From: Tubiluchus corallicola
Taxonomy: Eukaryota > Priapulida > Priapulimorpha > Priapulimorphida > Tubiluchidae
Reading direction: 5' to 3'
NCBI GenBank assembly: GCA_030141605.1
Contig: JAQGDQ010000479.1
Span: forward strand, 107,795-171,794
DNA: 64,000 nucleotides
The position numbers and the translations under genes were made by a program. Under the pieces are notes generated by a model. That model saw only the letters and a program-made list of their open reading frames with translations. It searched no databases and was not told where the DNA came from. Shown one piece after another: positions 23,155 through 34,871 of this stretch. Positions within the stretch are counted from its first letter, which is position 1. Each line of letters opens with the position of its first letter.

Positions 23155-25440
23155 ACATATTAGACAAGTGTATAAACCAAAGATACTAGGGACTTTGCAG
23201 GAATCAGATGCATTAATTAAGATGAAACACAGAAAACTGGAAAGAAGTACTATAACTGTGCATACAGTCAAAATGGGATATAAAGGACACCTCCCGGTTG
23301 GAAAAAATCGTCTCTCATATCCGATGTCCCTTATAGCCGAAGTTGAGTCAGACCGAGGGTATATCTAGACCTGTACTTTTACCCATATTTTTTTGGATTA
23401 TTGCTACACATTCAGTGCAAACGGTATGTCAGAGTACCTTTATATATGAAGATTTTTATAAGGAAAAATGTTATGAAAAATCGGGACCGGTGTTGGTGGT
23501 CCCTTAAAAGCAAGTTTATTATACCCGAGATTGACTGTACATTTAATTAGGCTAACCTGAAACTTTGTTTAAAACTAGTTTAGCCGAACTGGAACTTGGC
23601 ATCAATCACTTATCCCAGTCGAATACTATCCGCAGTTTAACCTTTTTTTGTAATGGCTAACAGATTTGTTGCAAATTTCTCTTGACAAACTTTCAAGCTA
23701 TTATGGAACGATCCTAGCAGGAAAAATTACGCTACAATTTTCAAGAACTTTTTAGTTCACAAATTCCAACACGAAAACCAAATTTCTTATTTTTCAAAAA
23801 CTGACCATACTGCACATTTTCTCCCTAAAATTGTATTTCCACAAATTTGCAGTGGTCGGACTTCAATATTTTAATAACTTCTAAAATTGTTTCTTGAGTG
23901 TAGTAGTAATGATGTATGCAGGTCGGATGCAAAACAAATCGTTATTAGGCCTTTCTGTACTTGGCTCCTTGACCAAACTGCCTGTGGCCCACAGGAATTG
24001 TGGGAAAGTTTAATGTGGCCTGGCTAGTCAGATAATTTGCACACCCCTGGGTTACAGTAAGTCAAGCGATCGTTTAAAGGAAATACATCTTTTAAACTGC
24101 TTTAAGTAAAAGGCACCACGTTGTTCCTTTGACCTGTATGCTCCATTGCAACGAATAGATAAATTTCCCATTTATCTACAGTGGTCGTATAACATGAAAA
24201 ATGTGAATAGATTTTATACTAAATAAATGAAATATTACTCTTACTTATTTTTATTGAACTATTAATTTCTTTCAGGTCTACTCTGCAATCAGCCTACAGC
24301 CTTTCTCCATAAGTGACATTTCCTTGCACTGCTGCTATTCATGTATTATATATTCAATCAATGTATAGGGATCACATACAAGGGTCATTTTCCACAGAAA
24401 TGTCGAAATGTTTGGCACGATTTTAACTTTTTAATGCAAAAGTTTTCATAAAATTGTATTTTTTTAACTATAAATAATTAAACAGGTCACTTTGCTGCCA
24501 TCTGCTGACAAAAAGGCCAAAAATTATAGTGAAAAATATCACTTTGCAGCAACTTGTCAATAAAAATGCCAAAAAAACTTAAAAAATTGTTAGCTGTTAA
24601 CTAACTATATAGTTAATATAAATTATTTTAACTATATGGGTCATTCTCCACAGAATGTACAATTTTTGTCCCAGGATATTTTTTTAAATAACAAAGTTTC
24701 TGGTGCGATACTGTCTGACGACTGATAGACACCAAAGAAAGAGACTTATTCCAGTTGTATTTGTTGCCAGAAACGTGGTTTGGACATTTCTACTGAATCT
24801 GAAATCAGTTCCTGTGAAAGTCTTTCCCATTTTCAACTTTTCCATTACGTGAGATTTGGCAGAAAGTATCCGTTTAAAAATTAGTTCACAGTATTTTATT
24901 CAAAACAGCACACTGGAAGTGAAAATCCTCTTCCCAAATACTTTCAGAACTAGCAAATATTCATGTTGCTTAATTTCATGTGTGTCTCCGTGTTCATGTG
25001 TCATTCCTGTTACTTTGGTGGAAAAGCTGAGGCATGTATAAAAAAGTTGCATTTGTATAAAAATTTGACCAGATATTTATAGCAAGGGACAAAAAATGTA
25101 TTTTATAAGACCATTGGTTTATGACACTGCTTGATGTTTATAGGTTGTATTGCACACCTCACGTGTGTAACAGTAATGACAAAAGTAATTATTCAGATAA
25201 CTTTAAAATGGTCATAGTAAATTTTTACAAGTGTTTTAAGCTCTGTCAGTATCCATTTTGTATAAAAGGGAACCTTATTAATAACAGGGCAGAGTAATTT
25301 TAAGAACATCTTTCCAGTCATTTAGCAGATTTTTTCACATCTGTTTCGCACGTTCTGTAGAGAATGAACCACATAGAAACAAGTGCATTTAATGACATAC
25401 CATAAAGACACAAAAGTATAAATAGGCTTGTTTTTGTTTA
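23155..25440. other. Gene-poor 2.3-kb stretch
   Basis: Unique AT-rich sequence. A phrase of the type 'gggtcatt(t/c)tccacagaa' occurs twice (about 24383 and 24639), suggesting an old duplication. No exon, RNA gene or promoter was recognised. Confidence 0.4.
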
Positions 25441-25446
25441 CTGACA

Positions 25447-25452
25447 TTTATT
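25447..25452 (-). terminator. Polyadenylation signal of the NDP kinase gene
   Basis: AATAAA on the minus strand, about 130 bp downstream of the stop codon at 25585. Confidence 0.6.
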
Positions 25453-25584
25453 AGTTATTTATAACATGCATTGAACAAAAACTCCTCTTCTTCTGTGGAA
25501 TGCTTGTTTTGGTCCATAATCTCTCTTACTAATGAATGTACAATTTTGCCTAAAAAAGGAACCTTGTCATTGCTGCAGAAACTT

Positions 25585-26049
25585 TCAATCTTCGTATATC
25601 CACGGTTTTCCTACGTTGTTCCAATCAACTAAATCTTCTGGTTTAAACCAAAGTTTTATTTCCCGATTTGCACTCTCCACACTGTCACTACCATGGCAAA
25701 TATTTCTTCCTACTTGTATGCAGAAATCACCACGAATTGTGCCTGGAGCAGACTTGAATGGATCGGTCTCGCCTAACATCTTTCGTCCGGTAGCTACCAT
25801 ATTCAGTCCTTCCCACACCATAGCACACACAGGACCTGAATTCATGTATTTTACAAGGCTGTTGAAAAATGGTTTGCTAGATAATTCCTTGTAGTGTTCC
25901 TTTAAAAGCGGCAAATCAGGTTGAATAAATTTCATGGCTACGAGTTTAAATCCCTTTTGCTCAAATCTCTTGACAATCTCTCCAATTAAACCTCTGTGCA
26001 CACCGTCTGGCTTTACAGCAATGAACGTACGTTCTTTGTATTGAGCCAT
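25585..26049 (-). CDS. Nucleoside diphosphate kinase (NM23/NME1-2 type)
   Basis: Transfers the terminal phosphate of a nucleoside triphosphate to a nucleoside diphosphate through a phosphohistidine, balancing cellular NTP pools in the cytosol. The 154-residue protein is full length for the family (about 152). KPDGV at 13-17 binds the phosphates, and [17 protein letters not shown] at 115-131 contains the catalytic histidine (His119) and the signature glycine and serine. It ends in WIYED, close to the WIYE end of animal group I enzymes. The whole frame is in one exon; animal NME genes usually have introns, so this may be a retrocopy, but every key residue is intact and no frame damage is seen. 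A heat-shock-element cluster lies about 1 kb upstream on the same strand. Confidence 0.96.
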   Translation of the reverse strand: MAQYKERTFIAVKPDGVHRGLIGEIVKRFEQKGFKLVAMKFIQPDLPLLKEHYKELSSKPFFNSLVKYMNSGPVCAMVWEGLNMVATGRKMLGETDPFKSAPGTIRGDFCIQVGRNICHGSDSVESANREIKLWFKPEDLVDWNNVGKPWIYED

Positions 26050-27030
26050 AATTGTTTAACAGTAGAAATAAAAAAGAAAATATTAAGCAAAAATGACAAA
26101 ACTATTGACGAGCCGGCGTTTTGCGATGAGAGAGAGAGAGAGAAGAATTCACAGCAAAAAAATAACGTTGAAAATTACCGATCACACGTGTGACTTGATT
26201 TCGAGATTTCTCCAAGCCTCACTGCATTTATTGGGAAAATCTTATGAGAATTCATTCAATCCAATACATCAAATACTAACTTCTCCATTGGTAACAATTA
26301 TATTGACCTTTTTATTATAATTGCATAACAAAGTATTACCTTTATGTACTGGTAAATTTTCTGAAAATCTTGAGTATAATTACACACATAGTATCAATAT
26401 TGAATAATTGTAGCTTTCAAGTTACATACAATTATGAACCTACAACCAAATTTGTGGTGATTTGTCTAGAATCAACTTATTCATCGATTGAATTATTGAA
26501 ATTACAAATTGCAATTATCATAAATTACAATTTAATAACAAAATTAAAGGTTCCTACTAATCAATTCAATCAAGCCAAGGCAAGGCAGTTTGCTCACGAT
26601 CTCACTCAAAAAGACCTCAATTAACATTTTAACTTTGAAGACACTTCATCGTGGAGAGTAGCAAAAGAATGTGCCATTTGGCGGCCGAAGTAGAGATAGA
26701 AGACTAAGCTAGACTAAACCAAACTAAATCGACCTTCCTGAAATTCTGTTTCGTTTCTTTTTTTGGGTTATAGGCTATTGGGTGCATTTTAGTGCTTACT
26801 TCTTATTTTAGTGTTGTGTTTTGTTTCTCTCGGAGCCTCATATAGAAAACCAGGAAACACTTCATCAAACTAAACTAGTTTATTAAGCGAGAATTCTATA
26901 ACACAAAAGTAAGAAGGAATGCGAAATGATTACACTATACGTGAAAATCTGGAAAACGTTTAAGTGTATCTAAAAATGCAAATATACAAGAGAATGTGTA
27001 AGTGGCATCCTGTCTCAGCAGCCTGCTTCC
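26050..27030. other. Region between NDP kinase and a candidate promoter, no gene seen
   Basis: It includes a short (GA)n at 26128-26142. No open frame with recognisable similarity on either strand. Any 5' untranslated exon of the kinase would lie here. Confidence 0.4.
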
Positions 27031-27125
27031 CCTTATATGGCGTGCCCGAGAAGTTTCTAGAAGTTACTTTCCAGAACATGCTACGAGGTAAGACGATTAT
27101 TCTAACGGAACATTCTACAAAGTTC
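27031..27125 (-). promoter_or_regulatory. Candidate heat-shock promoter: HSE cluster beside a TATA/CArG-like box
   Basis: Three groups of heat-shock-factor pentamers are visible: GAAgtTTCtaGAA at 27050-27062, TTCcaGAA at 27069-27076 and GAAcaTTCtaCAAagTTC at 27108-27125. On their low-coordinate side CCATATAAGG (minus strand, 27031-27040) serves as a TATA-like element and is also a perfect CArG box (CC, six A/T, GG). The spacing resembles the hsp70 promoter at 28717-28930 but oriented to the minus strand, toward the NDP kinase. No gene was recognised starting just below it. Confidence 0.5.
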
Positions 27126-28700
27126 TATTTTATTCTAATAGATGCCAGCGATCTCCACAACACAGACATAGGTCTATCAAAAGCAATCTTATTTTTACAT
27201 TTTCTAATTACATGAATAACTGATCGACTGGCGTTTTGGGATTTATTTCGCGCCAAAGTAATCCCAGTTTCACAACCATATATGTCTTGTATTTGCCGTT
27301 GCCGCAAGGATTCATTTACTATGGCAATGGCATGACGTTTTCTTGGAGCCACCACACAAGTCACGTGTAACTTCATGCTGCATAACGTAGCTAGAAAATA
27401 TTTGGTCACAAAATGGCAACTAACCCACTTCCATCCCTGGACAACACATTAGCCAGAACCACACCAAGTTTTAGTCAGAATCAGCAATGCTTAACTTTTG
27501 AAAAGCGGCAATGAACTAAGTGAGCAGCCTACGCCGTGCACGCTGTACACGAGGACAGCTACTATGACGTTCATAATGGAGCAGGGTATCTTTCAAGCTC
27601 ACCACCATACAAAGAAATCACATCTTGCCTGATCAGAGTAAGTTATCTTACACACATGAAGAACATGTTTATCAGGTCAAACAAGCGCAAATTAATTATT
27701 ACTTTTACACAGAAACAAAGCAGATACTTCTTATGGGTCAAAGCACAAAATATTAAATTTGTTGTGGTTAGAATTAGAAAAATTAAAATACAAATACAAA
27801 TTTTCGTCAAAGGCAAAACAGTAATAAGTCATAGTATTGTACAGAACACCCCTTTCACGCTAAATGTAAGTTTCTGTTGAAGCCAAGTTATGGATCTGGC
27901 CTGTATAAAAGCGCTCTTCTCTTCTGTTTTACTGGTTCAGTTAGATAAATCGATCACGGTGTAAACTCTATTTCATCATTATTTTTGAATCTACTTCATG
28001 TAATTTGCCAATAAAGGTCTCGTGTTTCTCACACATCATTCTGTTGTTTCGTGGATGGATGTCAAAGAGTTATAGACTGCTTGGCATCTGCACGTGCTGG
28101 TACCGAACCAACTTGGGTAGGTTTAGCCCTTATCGGCGAGGTACCGTCTGCAGTTCAGTATTTTACAGAGGTTGAGAATTAATTTACGATCAAAAAACTC
28201 TTTTAATAATAGTTATAAGAATTGGTACAGTCCTAACGTTAAACTTAATGACTGTTCTGTCAGAAGAGGTCACATATCGTGGCCACTGTGTAGATTTCAC
28301 TCTTGTACATAGTGTTTCGCTCTCTGAGTGTACATCTACCTTACAGGAACGCTTTTTACAAAATAAATTGGGCATGTAGTCTCTTTTCTAAGGCTACGGT
28401 TGTACATTTATATAATTCGTTGAAATGAACGATCATTGAAAGCCCATCACGAAATGAGCCCATTTCCAAAATAAATCCGCCATCAGGACAGGAAAATACA
28501 GCCTTTAATTCAGCAATAAAACTAGGCACTGTTGTGCAAATGGCTTGTCAGCACCATTTCTGGGTTAAATAAATAATAAATAATAGACTACAAAGAATTA
28601 AACATGTTAAAGAAACAGGAATTACGGCGTCTTACAAAATCTTGGTGAGTTCGATTAGATATGCCTGGTGCCTAAACGTCATTCCAATATTTGGTCTCCA
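27126..28700. other. No gene seen; possible LTR at 27876-28036
   Basis: Short frames only. The part from TGTTGAAGCC to CTCACACA contains TATAAAAG at 27904 and AATAAAGG near 28012, an LTR-like arrangement, but no second LTR, no primer site and no target duplication were found. Confidence 0.3.
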
Positions 28701-28716
28701 TTCGCTATTGCGCTGT

Positions 28717-28930
28717 CCAATCATTGCAGAAGTGGGCGTGTTTACCGCTGCGTTCATTCATGATATTTCTCGAACATTCTGGCGAGGCGGGGAAATCTCT
28801 GTGGAAACTTCTGGAAAGTTCTCCTGCGAGCTGTGTAAGCGTGTCGCGAAGATGGTTCAGCCATGAGGTTTCTTTGCGTTACTGGAAAGGCGTGGAAACT
28901 TCTAGAATTTACTACAAAATAGTATATAAG
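28717..28930 (+). promoter_or_regulatory. Heat-inducible promoter of hsp70
   Basis: From 5' to 3': CCAAT at 28717-28721; TTCtcGAAcaTTC at 28767-28779; four perfect alternating units GAAacTTCtgGAAagTTC at 28804-28821; GAAacTTCtaGAA at 28895-28907; TATATAAG at 28923-28930. Three consecutive GAA/TTC units form a binding site for a heat-shock-factor trimer. The TATA box is about 160 bp before the start codon, leaving a 5' leader of roughly 130 bp. This is the standard architecture of inducible animal hsp70 genes. Confidence 0.9.
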
Positions 28931-29091
28931 CGCCGAGCAATGATCAGACGACAGATTTTGATACACAGAAAAGCAACCATCAAGTGATACGAGTCTTCAA
29001 AATCGCTAGATTGCGTTTTATAATTATTCTCAGTGAATTTAGATTACAGTGACCACACTAGTGTTATATATTAAACAATAATACAGTGGAC

Positions 29092-31044
29092 ATGGCAACT
29101 CCAGCAATAGGAATTGACCTCGGCACAACGTACAGTTGTGTTGGAGTGTTTCAAGGAGGAAGAGTGGAAATCATAGCCAACGATCAAGGCAACAGGACTA
29201 CACCAAGCTACGTGGCTTTTACAGACACAGAGAGGCTGATTGGTGATGCGGCTAAACAACAGGTAGCCAGGAATCCACAGAACTCCATCTTCGATGCCAA
29301 GAGATTAATCGGGCGACGGTTTGATGAAAGTTCTGTACAATCTGATATGAAACTCTGGCCATTCAAAGTAGTGAACAGAAATGGTAAGCCAAATATGGAA
29401 GTTGAGTACATGGGAGAAAGAAAAACTTTTACACCTGAAGAAATCAGCTCAATGGTATTGTCAAAAATGAAGGAAACAGCGGAATCGTATTTGGGCAAGA
29501 AGGTGACAGATGCAGTAGTAACAGTTCCAGCATACTTCAACGATTATCAAAGACAGGCTACAAAAGATGCAGGACGGATAGCTGGACTCAACGTACTTAG
29601 GATCATCAACGAGCCAACTGCAGCTGCCCTGGCATATGGACTTGACAAAAACTTGAAAGGAGAAAAGAATGTACTCATCTTTGATTTAGGTGGCGGTACT
29701 TTTGATGTTTCCATCTTGACAATTGATGAAGGTTCCATGTTTGAAGTGAGATCAACAGCTGGCGACACACATCTTGGTGGTGAGGATTTCGACAACAGGC
29801 TAGTTCAGCACTTTGTGCAGGAATTCAAAAGGCGACATAAGAAAGACATTTCGGGTAACCATAGAGCTATGCGACGACTTCGGACTACTTGCGAAAGAGC
29901 AAAGAGAACTCTCTCTAGCAGCACAGAAGCTTGCATTGAAGTAGATTCCCTCCACGAAGGCATTGACTTTTACGCAAAGATCACCAGAGCAAGATTTGAA
30001 GAACTCTGCTCTGATCTGTTTAGGGCAACGTTAGAACCGGTTGAGAAAGCTCTTCTTGATTCAAAGATGGACAAGTTTGCTATTAATGATGTTGTCTTAG
30101 TCGGTGGCTCAACTCGTATTCCAAAAATTCAGAAACTGTTAAAAGAATACTTTGGTGGAAAAGAACTCAATCAGTCAATCAATCCAGATGAAGCAGTAGC
30201 GTATGGTGCAGCTGTCCAAGGAGCAGTATTGAAAGGTGACAGAAGTGACACTATCAAAGACGTTCTACTGGTAGATGTAGCTCCATTATCTCTAGGTATT
30301 GAAACGGCTGGTGCAGTTATGACAAAGCTTATTGAAAGAAACGCTCGAATACCTACCAAAGCTAAACAGACGTTCACTACGTATTCTGACAATCAACCAG
30401 GAGTTACTGTTCAAGTCTTTGAGGGTGAACGTGCCATGACGAAAGACAACAATCTGTTGGGAACATTTGAATTAAGTGGAATTCCTCCAGCTCCAAGAGG
30501 AGTGCCAAAGATCGAAGTCGAATTTGATATAGATGCCAATGGAATCCTGAACGTTTCTGCTAAAGATACGAGCACTGGTCGGTCTAACAAGATCACCATC
30601 TCCAATGACAAGTCTCGCTTGTCAAAAGAAGACATAGACAAGATGGTCTCAGATGCAGAGAAGTACAAAGCTGAAGACGAAAGACATAGAATTCGTATAG
30701 AAGCCAGGAACAAACTAGAAAACTACTTATTTAGTGTCAAACAAGCAGTGAATGAACCTGGGCTGGAAGGCAAAATTTCCTCGGAGGATAAAAGCACCGT
30801 CATCAATAAATGCAATGAAACGTGTACTTGGTTAGATTCTAACACGCTTGCAGAAAAGGAAGAGCTGGAACACAAACTTGAAGAACTGCAACAAGTTTGC
30901 AATCCAATCATGACAAAGTTGCATCAGGGAGCGTCTCAGACACAAGGACCTACACAAGATGCAGGAAGAACATGTGGGCAACAAGCTCATCAAGCCAACA
31001 GTGGTAGAAGATGGACAGGTCCAACCGTGGAAGAAGTTGACTAA
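29092..31044 (+). CDS. HSP70: Heat shock protein 70, cytosolic, intronless
   Basis: ATP-driven chaperone of the cytosol and nucleus, 650 residues from the ATG at 29092. GIDLGTTYS (7-15), [14 protein letters not shown] (196-209) and [14 protein letters not shown] (334-347) are the three family signatures of the ATPase domain, and [12 protein letters not shown] marks the linker to the substrate domain near 390-405. The EEVD end (647-650) binds TPR co-chaperones and identifies the cytosolic class. The absence of introns together with the heat-shock elements upstream indicates the stress-inducible type. The tail before EEVD is short and Gln/Gly/Arg-rich and lacks the GGMP repeats common in constitutive forms. 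A polyadenylation signal is at 31226. Confidence 0.98.
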   Translation: MATPAIGIDLGTTYSCVGVFQGGRVEIIANDQGNRTTPSYVAFTDTERLIGDAAKQQVARNPQNSIFDAKRLIGRRFDESSVQSDMKLWPFKVVNRNGKPNMEVEYMGERKTFTPEEISSMVLSKMKETAESYLGKKVTDAVVTVPAYFNDYQRQATKDAGRIAGLNVLRIINEPTAAALAYGLDKNLKGEKNVLIFDLGGGTFDVSILTIDEGSMFEVRSTAGDTHLGGEDFDNRLVQHFVQEFKRRHKKDISGNHRAMRRLRTTCERAKRTLSSSTEACIEVDSLHEGIDFYAKITRARFEELCSDLFRATLEPVEKALLDSKMDKFAINDVVLVGGSTRIPKIQKLLKEYFGGKELNQSINPDEAVAYGAAVQGAVLKGDRSDTIKDVLLVDVAPLSLGIETAGAVMTKLIERNARIPTKAKQTFTTYSDNQPGVTVQVFEGERAMTKDNNLLGTFELSGIPPAPRGVPKIEVEFDIDANGILNVSAKDTSTGRSNKITISNDKSRLSKEDIDKMVSDAEKYKAEDERHRIRIEARNKLENYLFSVKQAVNEPGLEGKISSEDKSTVINKCNETCTWLDSNTLAEKEELEHKLEELQQVCNPIMTKLHQGASQTQGPTQDAGRTCGQQAHQANSGRRWTGPTVEEVD

Positions 31045-31225
31045 AATTATTATTTCGAGCGTTAATTTTATTTTTCCAGATATACTGATACATTTACTTA
31101 TGTAAGAGTACTAGAAAATAGAGTAAACTTTACTGCAGTTACTTTTTTGCTGTCGTTTTGTGAAGTTAGGCCAATTCTGTATGCCCAAATTTTCTCATTT
31201 TTACACATGGTTTGGCTGAAATATT

Positions 31226-31231
31226 AATAAA
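31226..31231 (+). terminator. Polyadenylation signal of hsp70
   Basis: AATAAA 182 bp after the stop codon. Confidence 0.75.
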
Positions 31232-31267
31232 ACGCTTCCTTGTAAGTGGATGTAGTAAGTGTATTAT

Positions 31268-31617
31268 GCAAGTGACCCAACGGCCATGTGTAGAGGAGTA
31301 AACCTTCCAAATCAGGAGTAGAGCCCCAAAGGTGGACCAGTGCAGCATGCTCACTGACTCCGGCAGCTCCTGCAGCCAACCTGGTGCCAAACGTATCGCT
31401 CCACTTTCCTTTGGACTACACCAGGAAGGAAGATAGGGGGTTCCTGTTGTCTGGGCAACTCAGGATCTCCATACACCTTGCCCAGGCGTGCGCCCTGGAG
31501 ACGTTCAAGGATCACACTGCTCAGCCACAGTCGATGCTGCAGCTCCATCAATGTGATTAATAACTGACTCTTTTCGTGCACACTCCATTGCCTTCCGAAA
31601 CAGAAGGATGCCAACCA
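31268..31617 (+). mobile_element. 5S-derived SINE body, copy 2, no 5S head
   Basis: Collinear with 11849-12199 at high identity, starting at 'caagtgacccaacggccatg' and ending at 'gaaggatgccaac'. The 5S-like head and the first part of the body are absent, as expected from 5' truncation. It inserted within 40 bp of the hsp70 polyadenylation signal. Confidence 0.8.
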
Positions 31618-32044
31618 TGTAGTCAGCTCAGTTTCAAGTTTCATACAATGTGCTTAATATAATTGTAAGTTCTATTAAAAAATCCTATGTGCACACTACT
31701 ATGTAAATAAATAATTTATTTAGAACACTAGACTTTTGTAGTTTTTTTGCTACTTATGCTGCTTATACTCATCACTTGACAGCTGTACGTAATAACTTGT
31801 GTTAAATATTCATTGCTGTTTTGTCTGTAAATGAAGTCTTTATGTAATATTGAAAAAATTACGTGATCTAAACATGGTTTGTTTTTTCTATCACTGCATG
31901 ATCCTTTTCAATGTTGTCTGCAGTTAATAGCAAAGAAAATAATTGTTTAGCAGAGGCAATAATCACAAGCTAACATGTAAATAGCTGTACCAGATTTACT
32001 TCAATAAGTTTCATTAGTTTGGCAGCAGTTATAGATTGTATTAT

Positions 32045-32880
32045 GTGAAAACATTGTAATTGAAGAGTAATATTATATCAGCATAAAGTAAATGCTGTAC
32101 TTGACAATGATATGAGATTATGTGGACAATAGATAAAGTAGATAGGACAGCTTGAAAAAGTAGATTAAAATGCTATTATTTTAACACTGACTTGGGATAA
32201 ACATTGTAAATGAAGAACAATATTATATCAGCATAAATTAACTGCTTGCTTGACAATGATAGAATATGTGACAATGGACAAAGTAGATAGACAGCTTGAA
32301 AAAGTAGATTAAAATGCTATTATTTTAACACTGACTTGGGATAAACATTGTAAATAAAACAAAAACACAAAAAACGCTGTGCGACAAGATGTGAGAATAT
32401 GACAATAGATAAAGAGGTAGGACAGCTTGAAAAAGTAGATTAAAATGCTATTATTTTAACACTGACTTGGGATAAACATTGTAAATGAAGAACAATATTA
32501 TATCAGCATAAATTAACTGCTGTGCTTGACAATGATGTGAGAATATGTGGACAATGGACAAAGTAGATAGGACAGCTTGAAAAAGTAGATTAAAATGCTA
32601 TTATTTTAACACTGACTTGGGATAAACATTGTAAATGAAGAACAATATTATATCAGCATAAATTAACTGCTGTGTTTGACAATGATGTGAGAATATGTGG
32701 ACAATGGATAAAGTAGATAGGACAGCTTGAAAAAGTAGATTAAAATGCGATTATTCTAACACTGACTTGGGATAAACATTGTAAATAAAGGACAATATTA
32801 TATCAGCATAAATTAAATGCTGTACTTGACAATGATATGAGAATATGTGGACAATGGATAAACTAGATAGGACAGCTCAG
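32045..32880. repeat. About 151-bp tandem repeat, 5-6 copies
   Basis: Units carry 'taaacattgtaaatgaag', 'aatattatatcagcataaa', 'ttgacaatgatatgag' and 'gacagcttgaaaaagtag' in order, with small deletions in the third unit. No coding potential. Confidence 0.9.
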
Positions 32881-33126
32881 AACTGCTGTAGTCTTTCGTT
32901 AAATTACTTGAGAAATATTGAAAAAATAATTGAATACCTTCAATTTTCAGTCTGTTCTGTTTTTTCGGGCCTTAGAATCTTTTAAGATAATCTATTAAAA
33001 TACTTAATTCTCTTAGAAACTCTCATGTACACACATCTAAACACGCAGCCTCTAAATTGCTCTTTTATTAGTTTTATACATAGAATTTTTATGAAATTTT
33101 AGGACAGCTCTCTTTCACACTACTAT
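32881..33126. other. Probable upstream part of a LINE 3' end
   Basis: No open frame. It runs into the tail at 33127. Confidence 0.3.
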
Positions 33127-33186
33127 ACTATGCATTGACGAATTTTAACTGCTATTGAGAAAATAAAATTGAATTGAATTGAATAT
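33127..33186 (+). mobile_element. LINE 3' end with (AATTG)n tail
   Basis: 'gacgaattttaactgctatt' is followed by AATAAAATTGAATTGAATTGAA. The inverted counterpart at 58993-59042 has the same sequence and tail, so this is a distinct LINE family with an AATTG repeat tail. Confidence 0.7.
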
Positions 33187-33463
33187 AGAAGGTGACGTCA
33201 CTTTGACTCATCACTTCATGAAAAAATCAGAGACTGTGGCGTTCAATAAGAAATTTTGTTCATGACGATCAGCAGGGATCGAGATAAATTAATTACTAGT
33301 TAATACCTTTTAATCCACGAACAAGCTGCGCAAATGCACACTAACGGCAAGAACGTGCTTGTAAAATTGACAAAATTAAAATAATCAAAAATTTAATTTT
33401 GAGACACGTGTGTTCCTGATTAACTGTGTACTGCTAGGATAATTAATAAAGATAAATAAAGGT

Positions 33464-33665
33464 TGTAACAGTACCATAGATATGGTTTGTGTAGATCAAA
33501 GATGTCGGACATTGCTTAGCACCGTGCTGCATTCTAGACTGTCTTGCTGTTCTGATCTTCTTTGTTTAAGTTCCTAATTAGTTTAATAAATACTACTTTA
33601 TAATGCACGCATTTGTCTGGTTGCTAATATTTTTGTAGCGTGTAACATGGTGTCAGAAGTGGGAT
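33464..33665 (+). mobile_element. LTR followed by a tRNA-Leu primer binding site
   Basis: A 184-bp segment (33464-33647) begins TGTAACAG and ends GTGTAACA, with AATAAA at 33585-33590. It is followed without a gap by TGGTGTCAGAAGTGGGAT (33648-33665), the complement of a typical tRNA-Leu 3' end. This is the layout of the 5' LTR and minus-strand primer site of a Ty3/gypsy-type retrotransposon. No gag or pol and no second LTR were found, so only the 5' end remains. Confidence 0.75.
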
Positions 33666-33995
33666 TACTTATTTTTGCTGGTTTCGTCTTTAAGTGCCAT
33701 TTAGCAAACCAAACTAATTTAAGCGTTAAGTCTTTCTTAATACGTGAGTCATCAATATATACATTAATCTACCAGTAGTAAATTTACTCAAGGAAAACAA
33801 TCAATTAACACATCTAAATTTACACAGTTTATTTAAAACAATAATTTCATTTCAATTCTCATACAATCATAATAATTATAGTATCATTATGTAACTAAAC
33901 TTACACATGAATTGAGCCCAGTTTGAAATCATGGTTACGACAGAATAAGACTCATTAATTATTTCATCATTGCTAAATAATTTTTGTTTCTACAT
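33666..33995. other. No gene seen
   Basis: Possibly remaining leader of the retrotransposon for the first 100 bp or so; no open frame. Confidence 0.3.
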
Positions 33996-34003
33996 ATGCA
34001 CGA

Positions 34004-34409
34004 TAGGGGTGAGCATTCTCTACCAGAAAGCGAATTCGAATCGAACGGAATTTGTGACTTTTGAATTCGAATCGAACCGAACTTCAGTGTTTCGAATCGA
34101 ACCGAATTCGAATTGAAATTGAATGATTTTCGAACAAGTTTTCGAACCGCCAGTAAAAATTTGTCTTACAAAGATCATGCATCTTACTCGATTTTGTTCT
34201 GCAATAAAACGACTAGTAATTTCTTTAAAATTGTGTGCAGAAATCACAGCTAAATTATGCTAATTGCATGATTTTTCAATCGTTTTAGTGATAAAGAACA
34301 TGTGTGATTGAAGTGCTGAATTATTCGAATCTATAGTTTTGGATTCGAATCGAGTTCGAACTAAAAAAACTCGTTCGAATCGAATTCGAGCGTTCGATGC
34401 TCACCCCTA
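34004..34409 (+). mobile_element. hAT-type MITE, TAGGGGTGAGCAT ends
   Basis: 406 bp, flanked by ATGCACGA (33996-34003) and ATGCACGG (34410-34417), an 8-bp target duplication with one mismatch. Same family as 22763 and 54237. Rich in TTCGAA; noncoding. Confidence 0.9.
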
Positions 34410-34417
34410 ATGCACGG

Positions 34418-34863
34418 TTCAGTAATTGAATTTCACAAGAATTAAAAATTTCTACTAATGAAAATTAAAAAAAACAACTACGTTGATTAAATATTAATTT
34501 AATAATGGGTAGATAAAATTTACACATGTATAATACTCTGATCAACATTACACATCATGAACAATTGTGGATTGGAACTGATCATATGATGAGAAATTTT
34601 CATTACCTAATTTAACTCTAAAACCTGACAACAGATGGCAGTAAAATCGTGTAGAATATGGCTACATAGAATGAAGCGAAATATGAAATTTTAAATTCGA
34701 AATTTTAAATGGCAGAGTATCGATTACTTTGATTTTATTAATCGATCACCAACAAGTCAAGCAATAATAAAAGTGGGATGGTCAATGGTCACTCTATTAA
34801 CTGGCATCGAGGGTCACAACAAGAATTTTAACAACGTCAATGAAAATTGCTGTGTATCTTGCC
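34418..34863. other. No gene seen
   Basis: AT-rich unique sequence. Confidence 0.4.
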
Positions 34864-34871
34864 AACGTATC

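Noticed and set aside
27876-28036. Solo LTR with TATAAAAG and AATAAAGG
   Set aside because: No target duplication, primer site or second LTR was found; mentioned only as a possibility.
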